64,000 nucleotides of DNA from Trissonchulus latispiculum (Eukaryota; Nematoda; Enoplea; Enoplida; Ironidae), in NCBI GenBank assembly GCA_030248195.1, contig JASAND010020159.1, positions 1 to 64,000 of the forward strand, read 5' to 3'. The notes below the pieces were generated by a model. It ran no database searches, was not told where the DNA came from, and worked only from the letters and a program-made list of their open reading frames with translations. This document shows positions 46,116-55,076 of this stretch, one piece after another. Numbering within the stretch: the stretch's first letter is position 1; the number at the start of each line of letters is the position of its first letter. A program made the position numbers and the translations under genes.

Positions 46116-47560
46116 TCTATATATATAATTCCATATACGCTATCTTTCCTGTCTTGTGAGCACCGTCAAATAACGCGTTCCTCCGCGGCAACGCCTAGGC
46201 TTACCGAGAGCGTGTTAGGCTTGCCGAGAGCGTGCTTTTACACGTATAAGCCTAAGCCATTTTTTAAGCATAAGCTCAGCTTAATTAATTAAGCTAATTT
46301 GCATTTTCAAAAAAATTTTTTGCTCACAGAGTAGGTAAACTTCACATCTCTGTGAGCATGCTCTCTATGAGCACTGCTCATATGAACTATCTAATGTCTT
46401 ATTGATTTCGTGATTTGCTCGCATACATTTAATGGACAGAGTTTGAGAATATTGGAAAAACAGAACTTACATAGCTGAAAATACTAAAAGGATTCAGAAT
46501 CTCCGATAGGTAACTGCGTTTCGAAGTTTACATACTACTACCTAGCTATGTAATTTAATTGTCTCGACAAATTGACAATATTACAAACCTGGGCCGTAGC
46601 GTTGCGTTGCGTAGTTGCAGACCCAACTAAAAAGATTTCTACTGTCTACATGGTAATATCAGTTTTGATTACCTGCGGCAGAACTGTATTAAGTCCATAG
46701 AATAAGCTAATAAGAGTAGAACCTCGAGGAAGTAAATCACCCAAGACTGCTTCCGTGACAATAGCAGTAAAGTTTTCATGAGCGACCATGCGACAGACTA
46801 GAAAGAAATGAGCTCCAACAATGTATCGAAAATTGGTATTGGATAGGATTTGTTTGGCAACAATCCAAATTTCCGCCCAATTAAGGCTGGGTTGTTGCTG
46901 AGATCCTCGGAGAGTACTTTCATTCTGGGGTGCCCGAGAGCCTGTATATTGAACGGAGATGTACGCAATCACCGCCAAAAATCCACAGGCAATCTGAAAC
47001 ATGAAAAAATTTGTGAGACTGCTGGACAGTTTGTCCACCAGAAACACACTGGGCATGGCCAGCAAGGCAAAGGCCTCCTGATAGGCCCAAAATCGAGTCC
47101 TATCTGTCTCCGTTTCGGCCGACTCTGTGAAGAGGGCCGAATAGGCCAACCAGGTTACACTGATCACGGCATCGTTCAGAAACAAGGAAAGGATCAGATG
47201 AAGTCCAACCAGCCAGGGAGGGGATCCGGTCGTTGTCCAGGGCAACCAGGGCACCATGAAGGCAATGGCTGTGGGCAGGGCACAGTAAGCAATGACACGC
47301 TTTCGCTGCCGCAGCCAACTATCCCCAGTATCCATCAAAATTCCCATAACAGGGGCATTTAAGCCAGTCCACACCACAAAAAGACCTTGAGACAGCTGAA
47401 ACCAGGAATCCTCAATTTGATAATTCTGTAGAAAGACTTTAACATAATAAAAGCCAAATACAGTATGCAGTAAAGTGATTCCCAGATTCATTACGGTCAC
47501 TGCGAAGGCCTTTTGGTCCGGCGAACACCATCGATTGGTCTCCTCTCTAGAAATTTCCAT
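37210..47560 (-). CDS. TMEM180/MFSD13A-like membrane protein, gene B, three coding exons
   Basis: A predicted multi-spanning protein of the TMEM180 (MFSD13A) family, a major-facilitator-like group whose substrate is not established. Exons are 46673-47560, 38181-38425 and 37210-37567; introns are GT-AG in phases 0 and 2, and the product is 496 residues, close to the family's roughly 500. Family blocks seen in order: HTVFGFYYVKVFLQ, a MGILMDTGDSWLRQRKR cytosolic loop, FYGLNTVLPQ, MFPAVIDEDTHKNNR and FIKPAQFLAPM. The C-terminal tail is acidic (DSSTDDDRD). The ATG at 47560 is chosen as the first in frame, but the frame is open back to a possible acceptor at 47585, so more N-terminal sequence could lie upstream. 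Intron 1 is 8.2 kb and holds the satellite element, a TIR element and duplicated blocks. It is paralogous to gene A at 56794-61615. Confidence 0.82.
38880..43325. mobile_element. Satellite-bearing Helitron-like element, copy 2 (inverted, in gene B intron 1)
   Basis: Reverse-complement relative of 29281-31232, over twice as long because the 147-bp satellite is expanded. The left end TATAATATGTGTGAAAAGTGG follows a (TA)n tract; the right end is GCGGAGCATTTTTGTTACTTG, the complement of copy 1's left end. Modules occur in the same order: CTGCGCAG iterations, GCGCCGCAGCTGCGCC, the 163-bp repeats (39480-40240), satellite, AT-rich lead. An extra segment at about 39570-39770 is flanked by duplicated CTCAAATCTTCCATACAATG sequence. 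No protein is encoded. Confidence 0.65.
40255..43125. repeat. 147-bp tandem satellite, about 19.5 units
   Basis: Units of 147 bp (TAGGCG at 41121 and again at 41268), each with GGTACCAAATGAAAGCCC, CTAAGCGAGCTGAGCAAC and GGTGGGGTGGGGTGGGGAC. Divergence between units is low, and single-base length changes sit mostly in homopolymers. Two unit subtypes alternate irregularly (CTGCATGCTC or CTGCTTGCTC; AGTGGCTG or AGTGTCTG). One unit at about 42190-42250 is clearly more diverged. Confidence 0.95.
43326..44024. mobile_element. TIR element next to the satellite element
   Basis: The 699-bp unit has near-perfect inverted repeats of about 180 bp, CAAGAATAAAAATGCTCCGG to about 43505 and its complement from about 43845 to 44024. 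They contain GTTGTAAATGGACAGAGGAC and ACCAGCTTCGCTGAACAACC. The outer 20 bp resemble the satellite element's own end (CAAGTAACAAAAATGCTCCG), so the two may share terminal sequences recognised by one enzyme. No clear TSD. Confidence 0.7.
44160..44745. repeat. 153-bp tandem repeat, about 3.8 units
   Basis: TTTCAGGCGATTGC (or TTTCGGGCG) recurs at 44337, 44490 and 44643, exactly 153 bp apart. Units share CAGCACTCTACTGCAGCGCA and CACGATTTGCAATGCTCT. Because 153 is divisible by three, a 112-codon frame at 44325-44663 stays open and encodes a 51-residue repeat, but its first unit lacks an open frame. I treat it as a minisatellite. Confidence 0.85.
44746..45610. mobile_element. Possible second Helitron-like element ending in a hairpin
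   Basis: The sequence contains GGCCGGCC-type tracts at about 45030-45240 and ends in TTTTACACCCATATTATAGGG followed by a hairpin, a context like the end of the copy 1 satellite element (CACACATATTATAGGG). It may form one element with the 153-bp repeat. The left boundary is not defined, and no protein is encoded. Confidence 0.35.
45579..45604. other. GC-rich terminal hairpin
   Basis: Stem ATAGG(G)GAGCGC..GCGCTCCTAT, preceded by CCATATT and followed by an AT-rich microsatellite. Comparable in place and form to the hairpin at 31203-31228. Confidence 0.65.
45605..45675. repeat. (TA)n microsatellite
   Basis: A long TA run. Others lie at 1448-1480, 38515-38570, 38815-38880, 46051-46125 and 63297-63365. 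Several abut ends of dispersed elements, so TA runs may be part of those elements or preferred insertion sites. Confidence 0.9.
45671..46393. repeat. Duplicated 275-bp block separated by (TA)n
   Basis: 45671-45945 and 46119-46393 are nearly identical. Both start ATAATTCCATATACGCTATC and contain GCCTAGGCTTACCGAGAGCG and AGCTTAATTAATTAAGC. A more diverged relative lies at about 38600-38830 with CAATTAGCGTA and ATAACATATAA followed by TA runs. All three lie in gene B intron 1. Their mechanism is unknown. Confidence 0.8.
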
Positions 47561-47585
47561 TCCCTTTAGCAAACGTGCGGTTTCC

Positions 47586-48365
47586 TAAATATAAAAGACA
47601 GCAATCAAGAGTTACGGGGGGGCTACACAAAATTAACTAAAAGTTCGATGTTACAAAAGCTAGCTAGTCTTTTGCTACATAACAGTATTAGGTTTGATGC
47701 AAAATAGTTTAAAGTTTCAAAGAGTTTCGTAGCGTAGCGTCCTGTGGAGCCGTCGGAAACTGGTGCTGTAGGTCTAAACCGCGACATGGAATGCATGTAC
47801 AAACTTCGCTGCGCCCTGAATGCTATGTGCAAGGCATCGAGCCCTATTTTGCAATTTTCCAGCCCAGATTGCCTTCAGACACTGTAAAATATGTCAGACT
47901 CTCCGCCGGCCGGTCGGCCGCTGGCCGCTGGCCGCCGGCCAAGAACGGCCAACGGCGGCTGGCGGCCGACAGGTGACATTTTTCGCCTGCCGGTTCAAGG
48001 CGGCGTTCAAACACTAGCGTCCACGCTGTATATACATTTTCTAATAAGGTGCGCGTACATGCAGTACATTTTCCAATGCGCGCCCGCGGTGTACATTTTC
48101 GAAGTCAGTGCGTGTACACACAGTTCCAAATGCGCGCCCATGATGTGCACTTTCTAAATACGCAGCCCGGGCGGCCTAAACCGGAACAGCCTGGGCCCGA
48201 AGCTCGCTACACGATCCGAGAACGGCCCTACTTGAGATAACAAAGCGGGGTCGAAAAACAGGCCTCAAGTTCAGTTGTTTCGTTATTCAGCTACCGGGAA
48301 GGAAACCTCTATACGGTCATCTAAACGATGTCCTTAGGATACCAGAAATACTCTTTATGAATAGC
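47586..48365. other. Between gene B and the foldback element: repeat relics
   Basis: 47625-47820 is the inverted partner of 1937-2140. 47840-48016 is a truncated relative of the GGCCGG element at 896-1418, ending TTCAAACACTA like that element's terminus. No gene is seen; gene B's promoter or an upstream exon could lie here. Confidence 0.5.
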
Positions 48366-49813
48366 TTTGAACAGGGCCAGTATAAACTGCAGACGCAGAC
48401 GCAGACGCAGACCAGCAGACTTAGCAGACTTATGCAGACGCAGACTCGGGTATAAAACGCAGACCTGAAAACAGACTCGGGTATAAAATGCAGACTTTCG
48501 AGCAGACTTGCAGACTGGGGTATAAACAGCAGACTAGGGTATGAAATGCAGACTTTTGAGCAGACTTGCAGACTGGGGCATAAAATGCAGACTTTTGAGC
48601 AAACCTGCAGACTTGGGTATAAAATGCAGACTTGCAGACCCGGGTTTACAAAGCAGACCCGGGTGTAAAATGCAGATTTTTTGAGCAGACCGCAGGCCTG
48701 GTATCCGCCGAGGCCCAACTCGCTCGACCAGGGTACCCAAAACAGTTGACCCACCCCAACCCCGACTCTCGGACAACTCATGTCTACACTCTGCACTATC
48801 TTGCCATGTATTAGAAACGTTGCCATGACCGGCTGACCCACGGCGGGAGATTTTTTGCGAACTTTTTCGCAAAATCATCACCCCCAACTTTTTGTAAAAA
48901 GGTGCGGGGTGGCTGTTACAGCAAAGCTAACGCCAAATTGGAGCTGTGCGACGCCGAAAGCATATATGGCACATGTTTTTAGCTACCTCAGACCCGTCTG
49001 ACTAAAAGACTAATTAAAAGACTGATTAAAAGAATTGGCTAGGGTAGCCAGCCCCTTTGGACCAGGGACCCAGAACCGAAATTCGAAGTTACGCCTGTTC
49101 AAAAAACTTGGGGTCCAAATTTTTATACACAATACACTAGGGACTATGCTCTATTTATGCAGGAAAAGAAAATTATCCTAGCTGATTTTTTGTGAATTCG
49201 TTAACAAAAAACTACAAAATTTTTTACTCAGACTAGCAAGGGCTATCGGCTTGAAATTTGCACCACATACAGAGGGGGGTCATTACCAGTTGATACATAC
49301 CAAAATTATTTCGATCGGACTTCATTTGCGGGAATGCAGCAAAAATTCCATTTTTGGTTTTTTCAATTTGCTATATGTACATTGTCAGAAAAGTAAACAT
49401 TTAATGCAATGAAATGAAATTAAATTTTAATTATATATACCAGCGTCTACTTATTACCGACCATACTGCCTATTTTACACCAAAATCTGCAGAACCTGTA
49501 CGCAATACATTTTATACCGGAGCCTGCTTTAATTGCTGACTGGTCTATATTTTATAGCCTAGCGAGCATTTTATATCAGGATCAGTAAGTCTGCTCAAAA
49601 GTCTGCATTTTATATCCAAGTCTGCATTTTATACCCAAGTCTGCTTTTTATACCCCCCGGTCTGCAAGTCTACTCAAAAGTCTGCATTTTATACCAAAGT
49701 CAGCATTTTATACCCAAGTCTGCATTTTATACCCCGGTCTGCTTTTTATACCTACCCTAGTCTGCAAGTCTGCTCAAAAGTCTGCATCTTATACCAAAGC
49801 CTGCATTTTATAC

Positions 49814-49980
49814 TGTAACCGTTGACTAGGCTATATTAGGCAATTCCAAAGTTATAGGAATTTAATAGGCATGTACATTCACAACTCAAAGTAGTTGTTA
49901 AGAGAGTTGAAGGATCGTTTCTCTTAGGAAAGTTATATATTTTATATTTCTTTCTTTACTAGCTTAAGATCTTCTTCACA
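49814..49980 (-). repeat. Gypsy 3' LTR
   Basis: 167 bp. In element orientation it begins TGTGAAGAAGATC and ends GGTTACA, the standard TG..CA termini. It is short for a Gypsy LTR. Confidence 0.95.
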
Positions 49981-49998
49981 TTTTCCCCGCGGCTCTGA
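49981..49998 (-). other. Polypurine tract of the Gypsy element
   Basis: In element orientation CGCGGGGAAAA lies directly before the 3' LTR, the expected place for the plus-strand primer. Confidence 0.7.
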
Positions 49999-50014
49999 AA
50001 ACCGCGAAGCGACT

Positions 50015-53000
50015 TTACAGTTCAGTTCTGAGAGGCTTTAAGCGGCCCTGGTGGACAACTTGGCGACGTCCGGTGGGTAAGGTAGGCAGGATTTCACATC
50101 CCAAGGGACGGACCTGTCGTTGAACTATGTAGGGACCTGTCCACGGGCGAGCTAGCTTCCTAGAATGGCCTGGTTTGTTCAGGAAATCCGGACTGTAAAG
50201 GAGGACTTTGTCACCTTGCATGAAATTCTTTCTTCTGGCACTCCTGTTGTAATTCAAAACTTGGCTTTCTCGTGCTTTCATGGTATGTTCTTTTACCATC
50301 TTTCGGAGTTCTTGAAACTTTTGGTGCTGTTTTGTGGCATATGATTCGTAGCTTGCGAATCTCGTCGGTTGAAGTAAACCAACGTCAATGGGTAGTCTTG
50401 CCTGTCTGCAGTACAGAAGCTCAAATGGGGGAACCCTCGTAGTCTCGTGCACACAGGTTCGGTACGCAAACAGAACGGAGGGAATGTGGAGATCCCAATC
50501 CAGGTGGTTGGCATCAACATACGTTGACAGCGTCAGGCTTAAGGTGTGATTAAACCTCTCCACGAGTCCGTCGGTCTGGGGATGATAGGCTGAAGTTTCA
50601 ATTTTCTTACTTCTAAAGTTACGGCAAAGCTCTTTGACAACAGAAGAGGTAAAGCATTTGCCTCTATCCGAAATAATCTCCGAAGGCGCCCCGTGACGGC
50701 AGATTATTTCCTCATAGATGAAATTTGACACAGTAGCTGCGTCACCAGCTGCAATGGTAGCTGCCTCAGGCCATTTTGTCCAGTAGTCCATGGCAACGAC
50801 GATGTACTTGTTGCCTCTTCTTGTTTGTGGGAAGGGACCCAGAATGTCTATACCCAATTTTTCAAAAGGTTCACTGGCCACGATAGGGATCATTTCGGCT
50901 TTCTGGACAGGCTTGTCTTTCTTGGTTTGGCACACTAGGCACGACTTAGTCCAGTTATCAATATCAGTGTACATCCCTTGCCAGAAATATCGTTCACGAA
51001 TTTTCAGGTACGTCTTGAAGAATCCCAAATGACCGCCAGTCAGCGGTTCGGCATGGCACACCTCAAAAATGCTTCTCCGCGATGATTCAGGAATAACCAA
51101 TTGCTTCGCCGCTGTTCGGCGACCTGGACGGATCCACAAATGAAAAAGGGTGTTACCTTCCAGGATGAAGTCATCGGCAATTCGGCAAATTCTTCTAGCC
51201 ATAGCATCATCTTCCGGCAATACTTGACTCTTCAAGTAATTGATTATTCCTCCGATCAACGGATCTTCCTTTTGCTTAGAAATGACATAGGGCAAGGACA
51301 ATTTACTTTCGGAGCCTACAGCAGCCACAACATGCTCGGCCGTCTCTTCAAGACATCGGGATAACGCGTCAGCACTGGTGTGGCGGCTTCCTGGACGATA
51401 GATTACTTCAAAGTTGAATTCTTCAAGCGACAGAATCCACCGAGCCAACTGACCCGCCGGATTCTTCATTGATCGAAGCCATTGGAGGCCTTTGTGGTCG
51501 GTAACCACAGTGAAGTATTGACCGAGCAGGTACTTCCGAAACTTCTTTATAGCCCATACTATGCCCAAAGCTTCCCTTTTGGTGATAGCGTAGCGCATTT
51601 CTGCAAGACTTAGTTTTCTGCTGGCATAGGCTATTACGACTTCTTCTCCATTTTGAATTTGACTGAGAATGGCTCCCAATCCATACCCACTTGCATCAGT
51701 ATGGAGGGTATAAGCTTGACCAAGCATCGGAAAAGCAAGGACTGGAGTCGACGTCAACCTCTTCTTGATGTCGTTGAAAGCTTCCTGTTGGTCTTTACCC
51801 CATTCAAATTTTTGATCCTTCCGAAAAAGCTTTGTAAGAGGATTGGCAATCTTGGCATAATCCTTAACGAAGCGATTGTAGTAGGTAGCTAAACCGATGA
51901 AGGACCAAGCTTCAATTGTTGCTGGAGGTGCGCAGTTGCTTATTGCAACTATTTTCTTTGGATCAGGTTTCAGACCTTCTCTGGATACCACGTACCCCAA
52001 AAATTCAGTTTCAGGTCGACTGAATCCACACTTCTTTGGCTTCAGGCTCAGACCACTGGCCCTTAGCAGCTGGAAAACTCGTCGAATATGCTGCAAATGT
52101 TCTTCGAACGTCTTGGAATAAATGAGGATATCATCTACATATACCAACACAAACTTCCGCAGGACATCTTTAAGGATGATATCCATGGCTCGTTGAAAGG
52201 TTGCCCCAGAGTTACAAAGTCCAAACGGCATCTTAGTCCATTCGAACAAGCCATCGTGGGTGACGAACGCACTTTTTTCTCTGTCGGCAGCGTCGAGTCC
52301 TATTTGCCAGTAACCACTGAATGCATCCAATGAGGTAAAGTACTTGGCCCCACTCAGTTGATCCAAGCAGTCATCAACTCGTGGGATCGGATATGTGTCT
52401 TTCTTAGTTACTGTATTGATCTTCCTGTAGTCGACACAAAATCTGTCGGATCCATCCTTTTTCTTCACGATGACAACTGGCGACGACCAAGGAGAAAAGG
52501 ACGGCTGAATTATTCCTTCTTTGAGCATATCTTTAACATGATTAGCTATTTTATCTCTGTGCTGGTAAGGCGCTGGATATGGTAACTGTTTAATTGGTAG
52601 ACTATCGCCAGTGTCGATCCTATGTTTTATCACATTAGTCGTCCCCATTTCGTGGAATCCCAGTGCAAAGATGTCGGAGTACTCTTTGATCACTTTCTCA
52701 AGACTTGCCATTTGCTTCGAATTGCTCCTTACACTGTCGTCAACTGTAATCTGTCGTAGTATATCCTCGCAACGTTCTTGATCCGTCTTCGGTTGCTTCT
52801 TAGTAGTAGGTGGAATACTGACGGCTTGAATTTGCTTTTCTTCTATAGTCTCGCACAAACCGATGACAGCGTTTCTTCCTATTTTCACTGGCCGGTTGGT
52901 TGAATTCATCAATGCGACCACGCATTCGGAGACTGAGTCAACAGTAACAATTCCTTGTCGGACCCCAATGCATCTTCGCTTCGGATGTGGGTGGACGTCC

Positions 53001-53599
53001 GAACCAATAGGCTCCACAATACCAGTCATCTTCTCTACTCCTGGGATCCTAGCTGTCACTAGTTTCTCGCAGTAAGGAGGTATTGTAGTGGCATTTTTCA
53101 GCAAAACCTCTACAGATGAAACAGTTCTGAATTCAGTCTCCCGGAAAGGCTGTTGCTGAACAGTTGTGCTGAATACTTTCTTTTTATAATCTATCTTAGC
53201 GTCAAGCTTCCACAGGGCGTCTGAACCTAAGATGAATGGATGATGAATGTGGGAGGCTACAGTTACTGGATGCTGAAGCACAACACCACAGACCAACATG
53301 GTAGCCAGAAAGGTTCCAAGAAGATGAACGGCTTCTCCAGACACACCACTGGCAACAAAGGAACTCGGTTGTAATTTCTTCTTAACATCATCCGGAAGCT
53401 TCTGGAATTCTGGTTCGGCCATGAGTGTTAAGCTAGATGCTGAATCAACACACATGGCAAATGGTGTTCCCTCTACTTTGCCTTCAATTTTAGGAATCAG
53501 TTTGCAACGGTTATGTTGAGTAACAACTTTAGTGATCGTCGTAGCGACTTCATTTTGACGGCAGGTGCTAAATTGTGGAAACCGTGGTACCTCAGCCAA
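50015..53599 (-). CDS. pol: Gypsy pol: protease, reverse transcriptase, RNase H, integrase
   Basis: An unbroken frame of about 1194 codons. Protease: CVDSASS near residue 50, with DSA in place of the usual DTG/DSG. Reverse transcriptase: FTSLDAFSGY with Asp425, MPFGLCNSGATFQR, and the YVDD box at 487-490. RNase H: HTDASGYGLGAIL near 633 and SADALSR near 742. Integrase: zinc-binding HHCC (H849, H857, C887, C890) and catalytic Asp918, Asp978 and Glu1014. There is no chromodomain that I can see; the C-terminus has a GPY-like WTGPYIV module. The codon at the listed start is TTG, so it is not the true start: the frame extends upstream to a single in-frame TGA at 53612-53614, which separates it from an open frame reaching back to 53962. 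Expression would need readthrough or a shift from gag. Confidence 0.95.
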   Translation of the reverse strand: MAEVPRFPQFSTCRQNEVATTITKVVTQHNRCKLIPKIEGKVEGTPFAMCVDSASSLTLMAEPEFQKLPDDVKKKLQPSSFVASGVSGEAVHLLGTFLATMLVCGVVLQHPVTVASHIHHPFILGSDALWKLDAKIDYKKKVFSTTVQQQPFRETEFRTVSSVEVLLKNATTIPPYCEKLVTARIPGVEKMTGIVEPIGSDVHPHPKRRCIGVRQGIVTVDSVSECVVALMNSTNRPVKIGRNAVIGLCETIEEKQIQAVSIPPTTKKQPKTDQERCEDILRQITVDDSVRSNSKQMASLEKVIKEYSDIFALGFHEMGTTNVIKHRIDTGDSLPIKQLPYPAPYQHRDKIANHVKDMLKEGIIQPSFSPWSSPVVIVKKKDGSDRFCVDYRKINTVTKKDTYPIPRVDDCLDQLSGAKYFTSLDAFSGYWQIGLDAADREKSAFVTHDGLFEWTKMPFGLCNSGATFQRAMDIILKDVLRKFVLVYVDDILIYSKTFEEHLQHIRRVFQLLRASGLSLKPKKCGFSRPETEFLGYVVSREGLKPDPKKIVAISNCAPPATIEAWSFIGLATYYNRFVKDYAKIANPLTKLFRKDQKFEWGKDQQEAFNDIKKRLTSTPVLAFPMLGQAYTLHTDASGYGLGAILSQIQNGEEVVIAYASRKLSLAEMRYAITKREALGIVWAIKKFRKYLLGQYFTVVTDHKGLQWLRSMKNPAGQLARWILSLEEFNFEVIYRPGSRHTSADALSRCLEETAEHVVAAVGSESKLSLPYVISKQKEDPLIGGIINYLKSQVLPEDDAMARRICRIADDFILEGNTLFHLWIRPGRRTAAKQLVIPESSRRSIFEVCHAEPLTGGHLGFFKTYLKIRERYFWQGMYTDIDNWTKSCLVCQTKKDKPVQKAEMIPIVASEPFEKLGIDILGPFPQTRRGNKYIVVAMDYWTKWPEAATIAAGDAATVSNFIYEEIICRHGAPSEIISDRGKCFTSSVVKELCRNFRSKKIETSAYHPQTDGLVERFNHTLSLTLSTYVDANHLDWDLHIPSVLFAYRTCVHETTRVPPFELLYCRQARLPIDVGLLQPTRFASYESYATKQHQKFQELRKMVKEHTMKARESQVLNYNRSARRKNFMQGDKVLLYSPDFLNKPGHSRKLARPWTGPYIVQRQVRPLGCEILPTLPTGRRQVVHQGRLKPLRTEL

Positions 53600-53611
53600 G
53601 CTGGGTTGCCG

Positions 53612-53962
53612 TCAGTACACAGCACTTGGTGAGGGGGCCACAGGGTTCCCAGCAACTGCACCGGACGGCTTTTCCTCAGTAGCATCGTTGGTCACGGCTG
53701 CGTCTATTTTTTTCGGCGTTGCGACAGGTTGTTTCGGCGTTACGGCGGTCGACTCCCAAGTTTCTTCTTTAATTGGATTGTAGATCGTCTGTTCATGAAC
53801 TTTTCGCGACCGTGAATTAGCGACTTTGACGGGTGAGGGGAGCTTTGTTACTAGGGTCGACGCCCCCCTCGTGGCACCGACCGAGATCCATTTCCCGAAT
53901 TTTGGCGACTTTGTGAGCGACAAAATTTTGAAACATGACCCGCTTTTTGACATATAAAACAA
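53612..53962 (-). CDS. Gypsy gag-pol linker frame, in frame with pol
   Basis: About 116 codons, Thr/Ala/Pro/Lys-rich, in the same frame as pol and ended by TGA (followed by CGG). Upstream it overlaps the nucleocapsid frame (53851-54381) by about 110 bases in the -1 frame. A run of six G near 53866, in AGGGGGG phase relative to the nucleocapsid frame, lies in the overlap and could be either a slippage site or an indel-prone homopolymer. Confidence 0.7.
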   Translation of the reverse strand: MFYMSKSGSCFKILSLTKSPKFGKWISVGATRGASTLVTKLPSPVKVANSRSRKVHEQTIYNPIKEETWESTAVTPKQPVATPKKIDAAVTNDATEEKPSGAVAGNPVAPSPSAVY

Positions 53963-54716
53963 ATTGGTGAACCATCACTTGTACGCCACTCGTCGGTATT
54001 TCTGCTTCTCCTTTTATCAAAATCTGTAGGGACAGTAGGGTTGTATCCTTTGTTGCTGTCTACTTGAGCCTGACTTAGTTCAAATCTTTTTATTTGCGAC
54101 TGCATTTCTTTTTGTGTTCTCATAATACCAGATAATTGATTTTTCAATTCTTTTAAACCATCTGCTAACGCAGCTTTGTGACTTACGGATTGGACTTGTT
54201 CACCTTCTAAGTCTGGCTTGCTATCCTTTGTAACACTGGAGACGGTGTGGTTTTGGTTCTTCAAAGACTGATGTGTTCCAGTCGCTTGGCCACTTGAAGA
54301 GCTTCCGAGAATGACTTGGGGCAGGACTGTAGAACTTTCCACTTTTAACTTCGACTTTAGGCCGTGGGTAAACTTGTCCATGATGATGACATCCTGAGCC
54401 TCAATGCTTAGTTGGGCATGGGCACGTCGACGAGTTTTGTGATGTCAAGGCCAAAGTTCTCCACGGGCTCCTCTTCCCCTTGGGACCTCTCGGAAAGTTG
54501 AACATAAAATACTTGTCTTGCTTCGGCAGGCAAAAATGCCTCAGTCAGTCCCCTTTTCAATTGGTCAAAGTCTCTTTCCAGTTCAGGGTTTCTTGCGATC
54601 AGTTCTTCATATTTATCTGCCGCAGTTTCTCCCAAATATACCGGAATTATTCGAGCTTTGTCTTGAGGGGACCACAAGTTAGCCTTGGAAACTCTTTCGA
54701 TTTTCTTGAACCACAC
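53851..54716 (-). pseudogene. gag: Gypsy gag: capsid and nucleocapsid parts in shifted frames
   Basis: The structural protein of the retrotransposon. The capsid part (frame of 54408-54716, open upstream to about 54808) contains EVWFKKIERVS and KARIIPVYLGETAADKYEEL, features of Gypsy capsids. The nucleocapsid part (53851-54381) has one CCHC zinc knuckle, CFICQKAGHVSKFC, followed by an Arg/Ser-rich tail. The two parts are in different frames, with the break at about 54400-54425. The N-terminal part (next entry) is in a third frame. Each step is in the -1 direction. With identical LTRs, the breaks may be recent mutations or sequence errors rather than decay. Confidence 0.8.
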
Positions 54717-54779
54717 CTCGATATCTTCCCCGGGCTTGCCAGAGAATGGTCCAATGTTCGAATACCAATTTGTGACAGT

Positions 54780-54886
54780 TTTAAAGTGGCTGCGCGATCT
54801 TGATTAGGTTCTCCGGGATTAGCAGGGTCATCTTCTCCACTACCGTCGGAAACAGGCGACGGTTGACGGCGGCGACGGCGTGGCAT
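54780..54886 (-). pseudogene. gag: Gypsy gag N-terminus, out of frame with capsid
   Basis: The ATG at 54886 opens MPRRRRRQPSPVSDGSGEDD, a basic start with an acidic Ser/Asp stretch, 24 bp inside the 5' LTR. The frame joins capsid sequence only after a -1 step near the TTTAAAA tract at about 54780-54786. Confidence 0.7.
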
Positions 54887-54887
54887 T

Positions 54888-54909
54888 CGGAAACAGCTGC
54901 CACCAAAGT
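54888..54909 (-). other. Gypsy primer-binding site candidate
   Basis: Next to the 5' LTR, the element strand reads ACTTTGGTGGCAGCTG. A TGG start, complementary to a tRNA CCA end, fits a primer-binding site; which tRNA is not determined. Confidence 0.6.
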
Positions 54910-55076
54910 TGTAACCGTTGACTAGGCTATATTAGGCAATTCCAAAGTTATAGGAATTTAATAGGCATGTACATTCACAACTCAAAGTAGTTGTTAAGAG
55001 AGTTGAAGGATCGTTTCTCTTAGGAAAGTTATATATTTTATATTTCTTTCTTTACTAGCTTAAGATCTTCTTCACA
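54910..55076 (-). repeat. Gypsy 5' LTR
   Basis: 167 bp, apparently identical to 49814-49980. It should carry the promoter; no clear TATA box was chosen, although TATATATTT-like sequence is present. Confidence 0.95.

Larger units (their letters stand above)
49814..55076 (-). mobile_element. Ty3/Gypsy LTR retrotransposon, nearly intact
   Basis: A 5263-bp element in minus orientation. The two 167-bp LTRs appear identical base for base, indicating a recent insertion. ATAC duplicates at both flanks (49810-49813, 55077-55080). The domain order PR-RT-RNase H-IN defines Ty3/Gypsy. There is no env frame. A tRNA primer site candidate (TTTGGTGGCAGC) abuts the 5' LTR, and a purine tract (GCGGGGAAAA) abuts the 3' LTR. 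The target was the right arm of the foldback element. Confidence 0.95.

Noticed and set aside
46850..47362. 170-codon plus-strand open frame
   Set aside because: It is antisense to exon 1 of the TMEM180-like gene B, which has clear family motifs; the antisense frame has none.
48400..48680. Regular short repeats that could be mistaken for a CRISPR array
   Set aside because: Spacing is irregular, there are no unique spacers, the same repeats form the inverted arms of a transposon, and the genome is eukaryotic.
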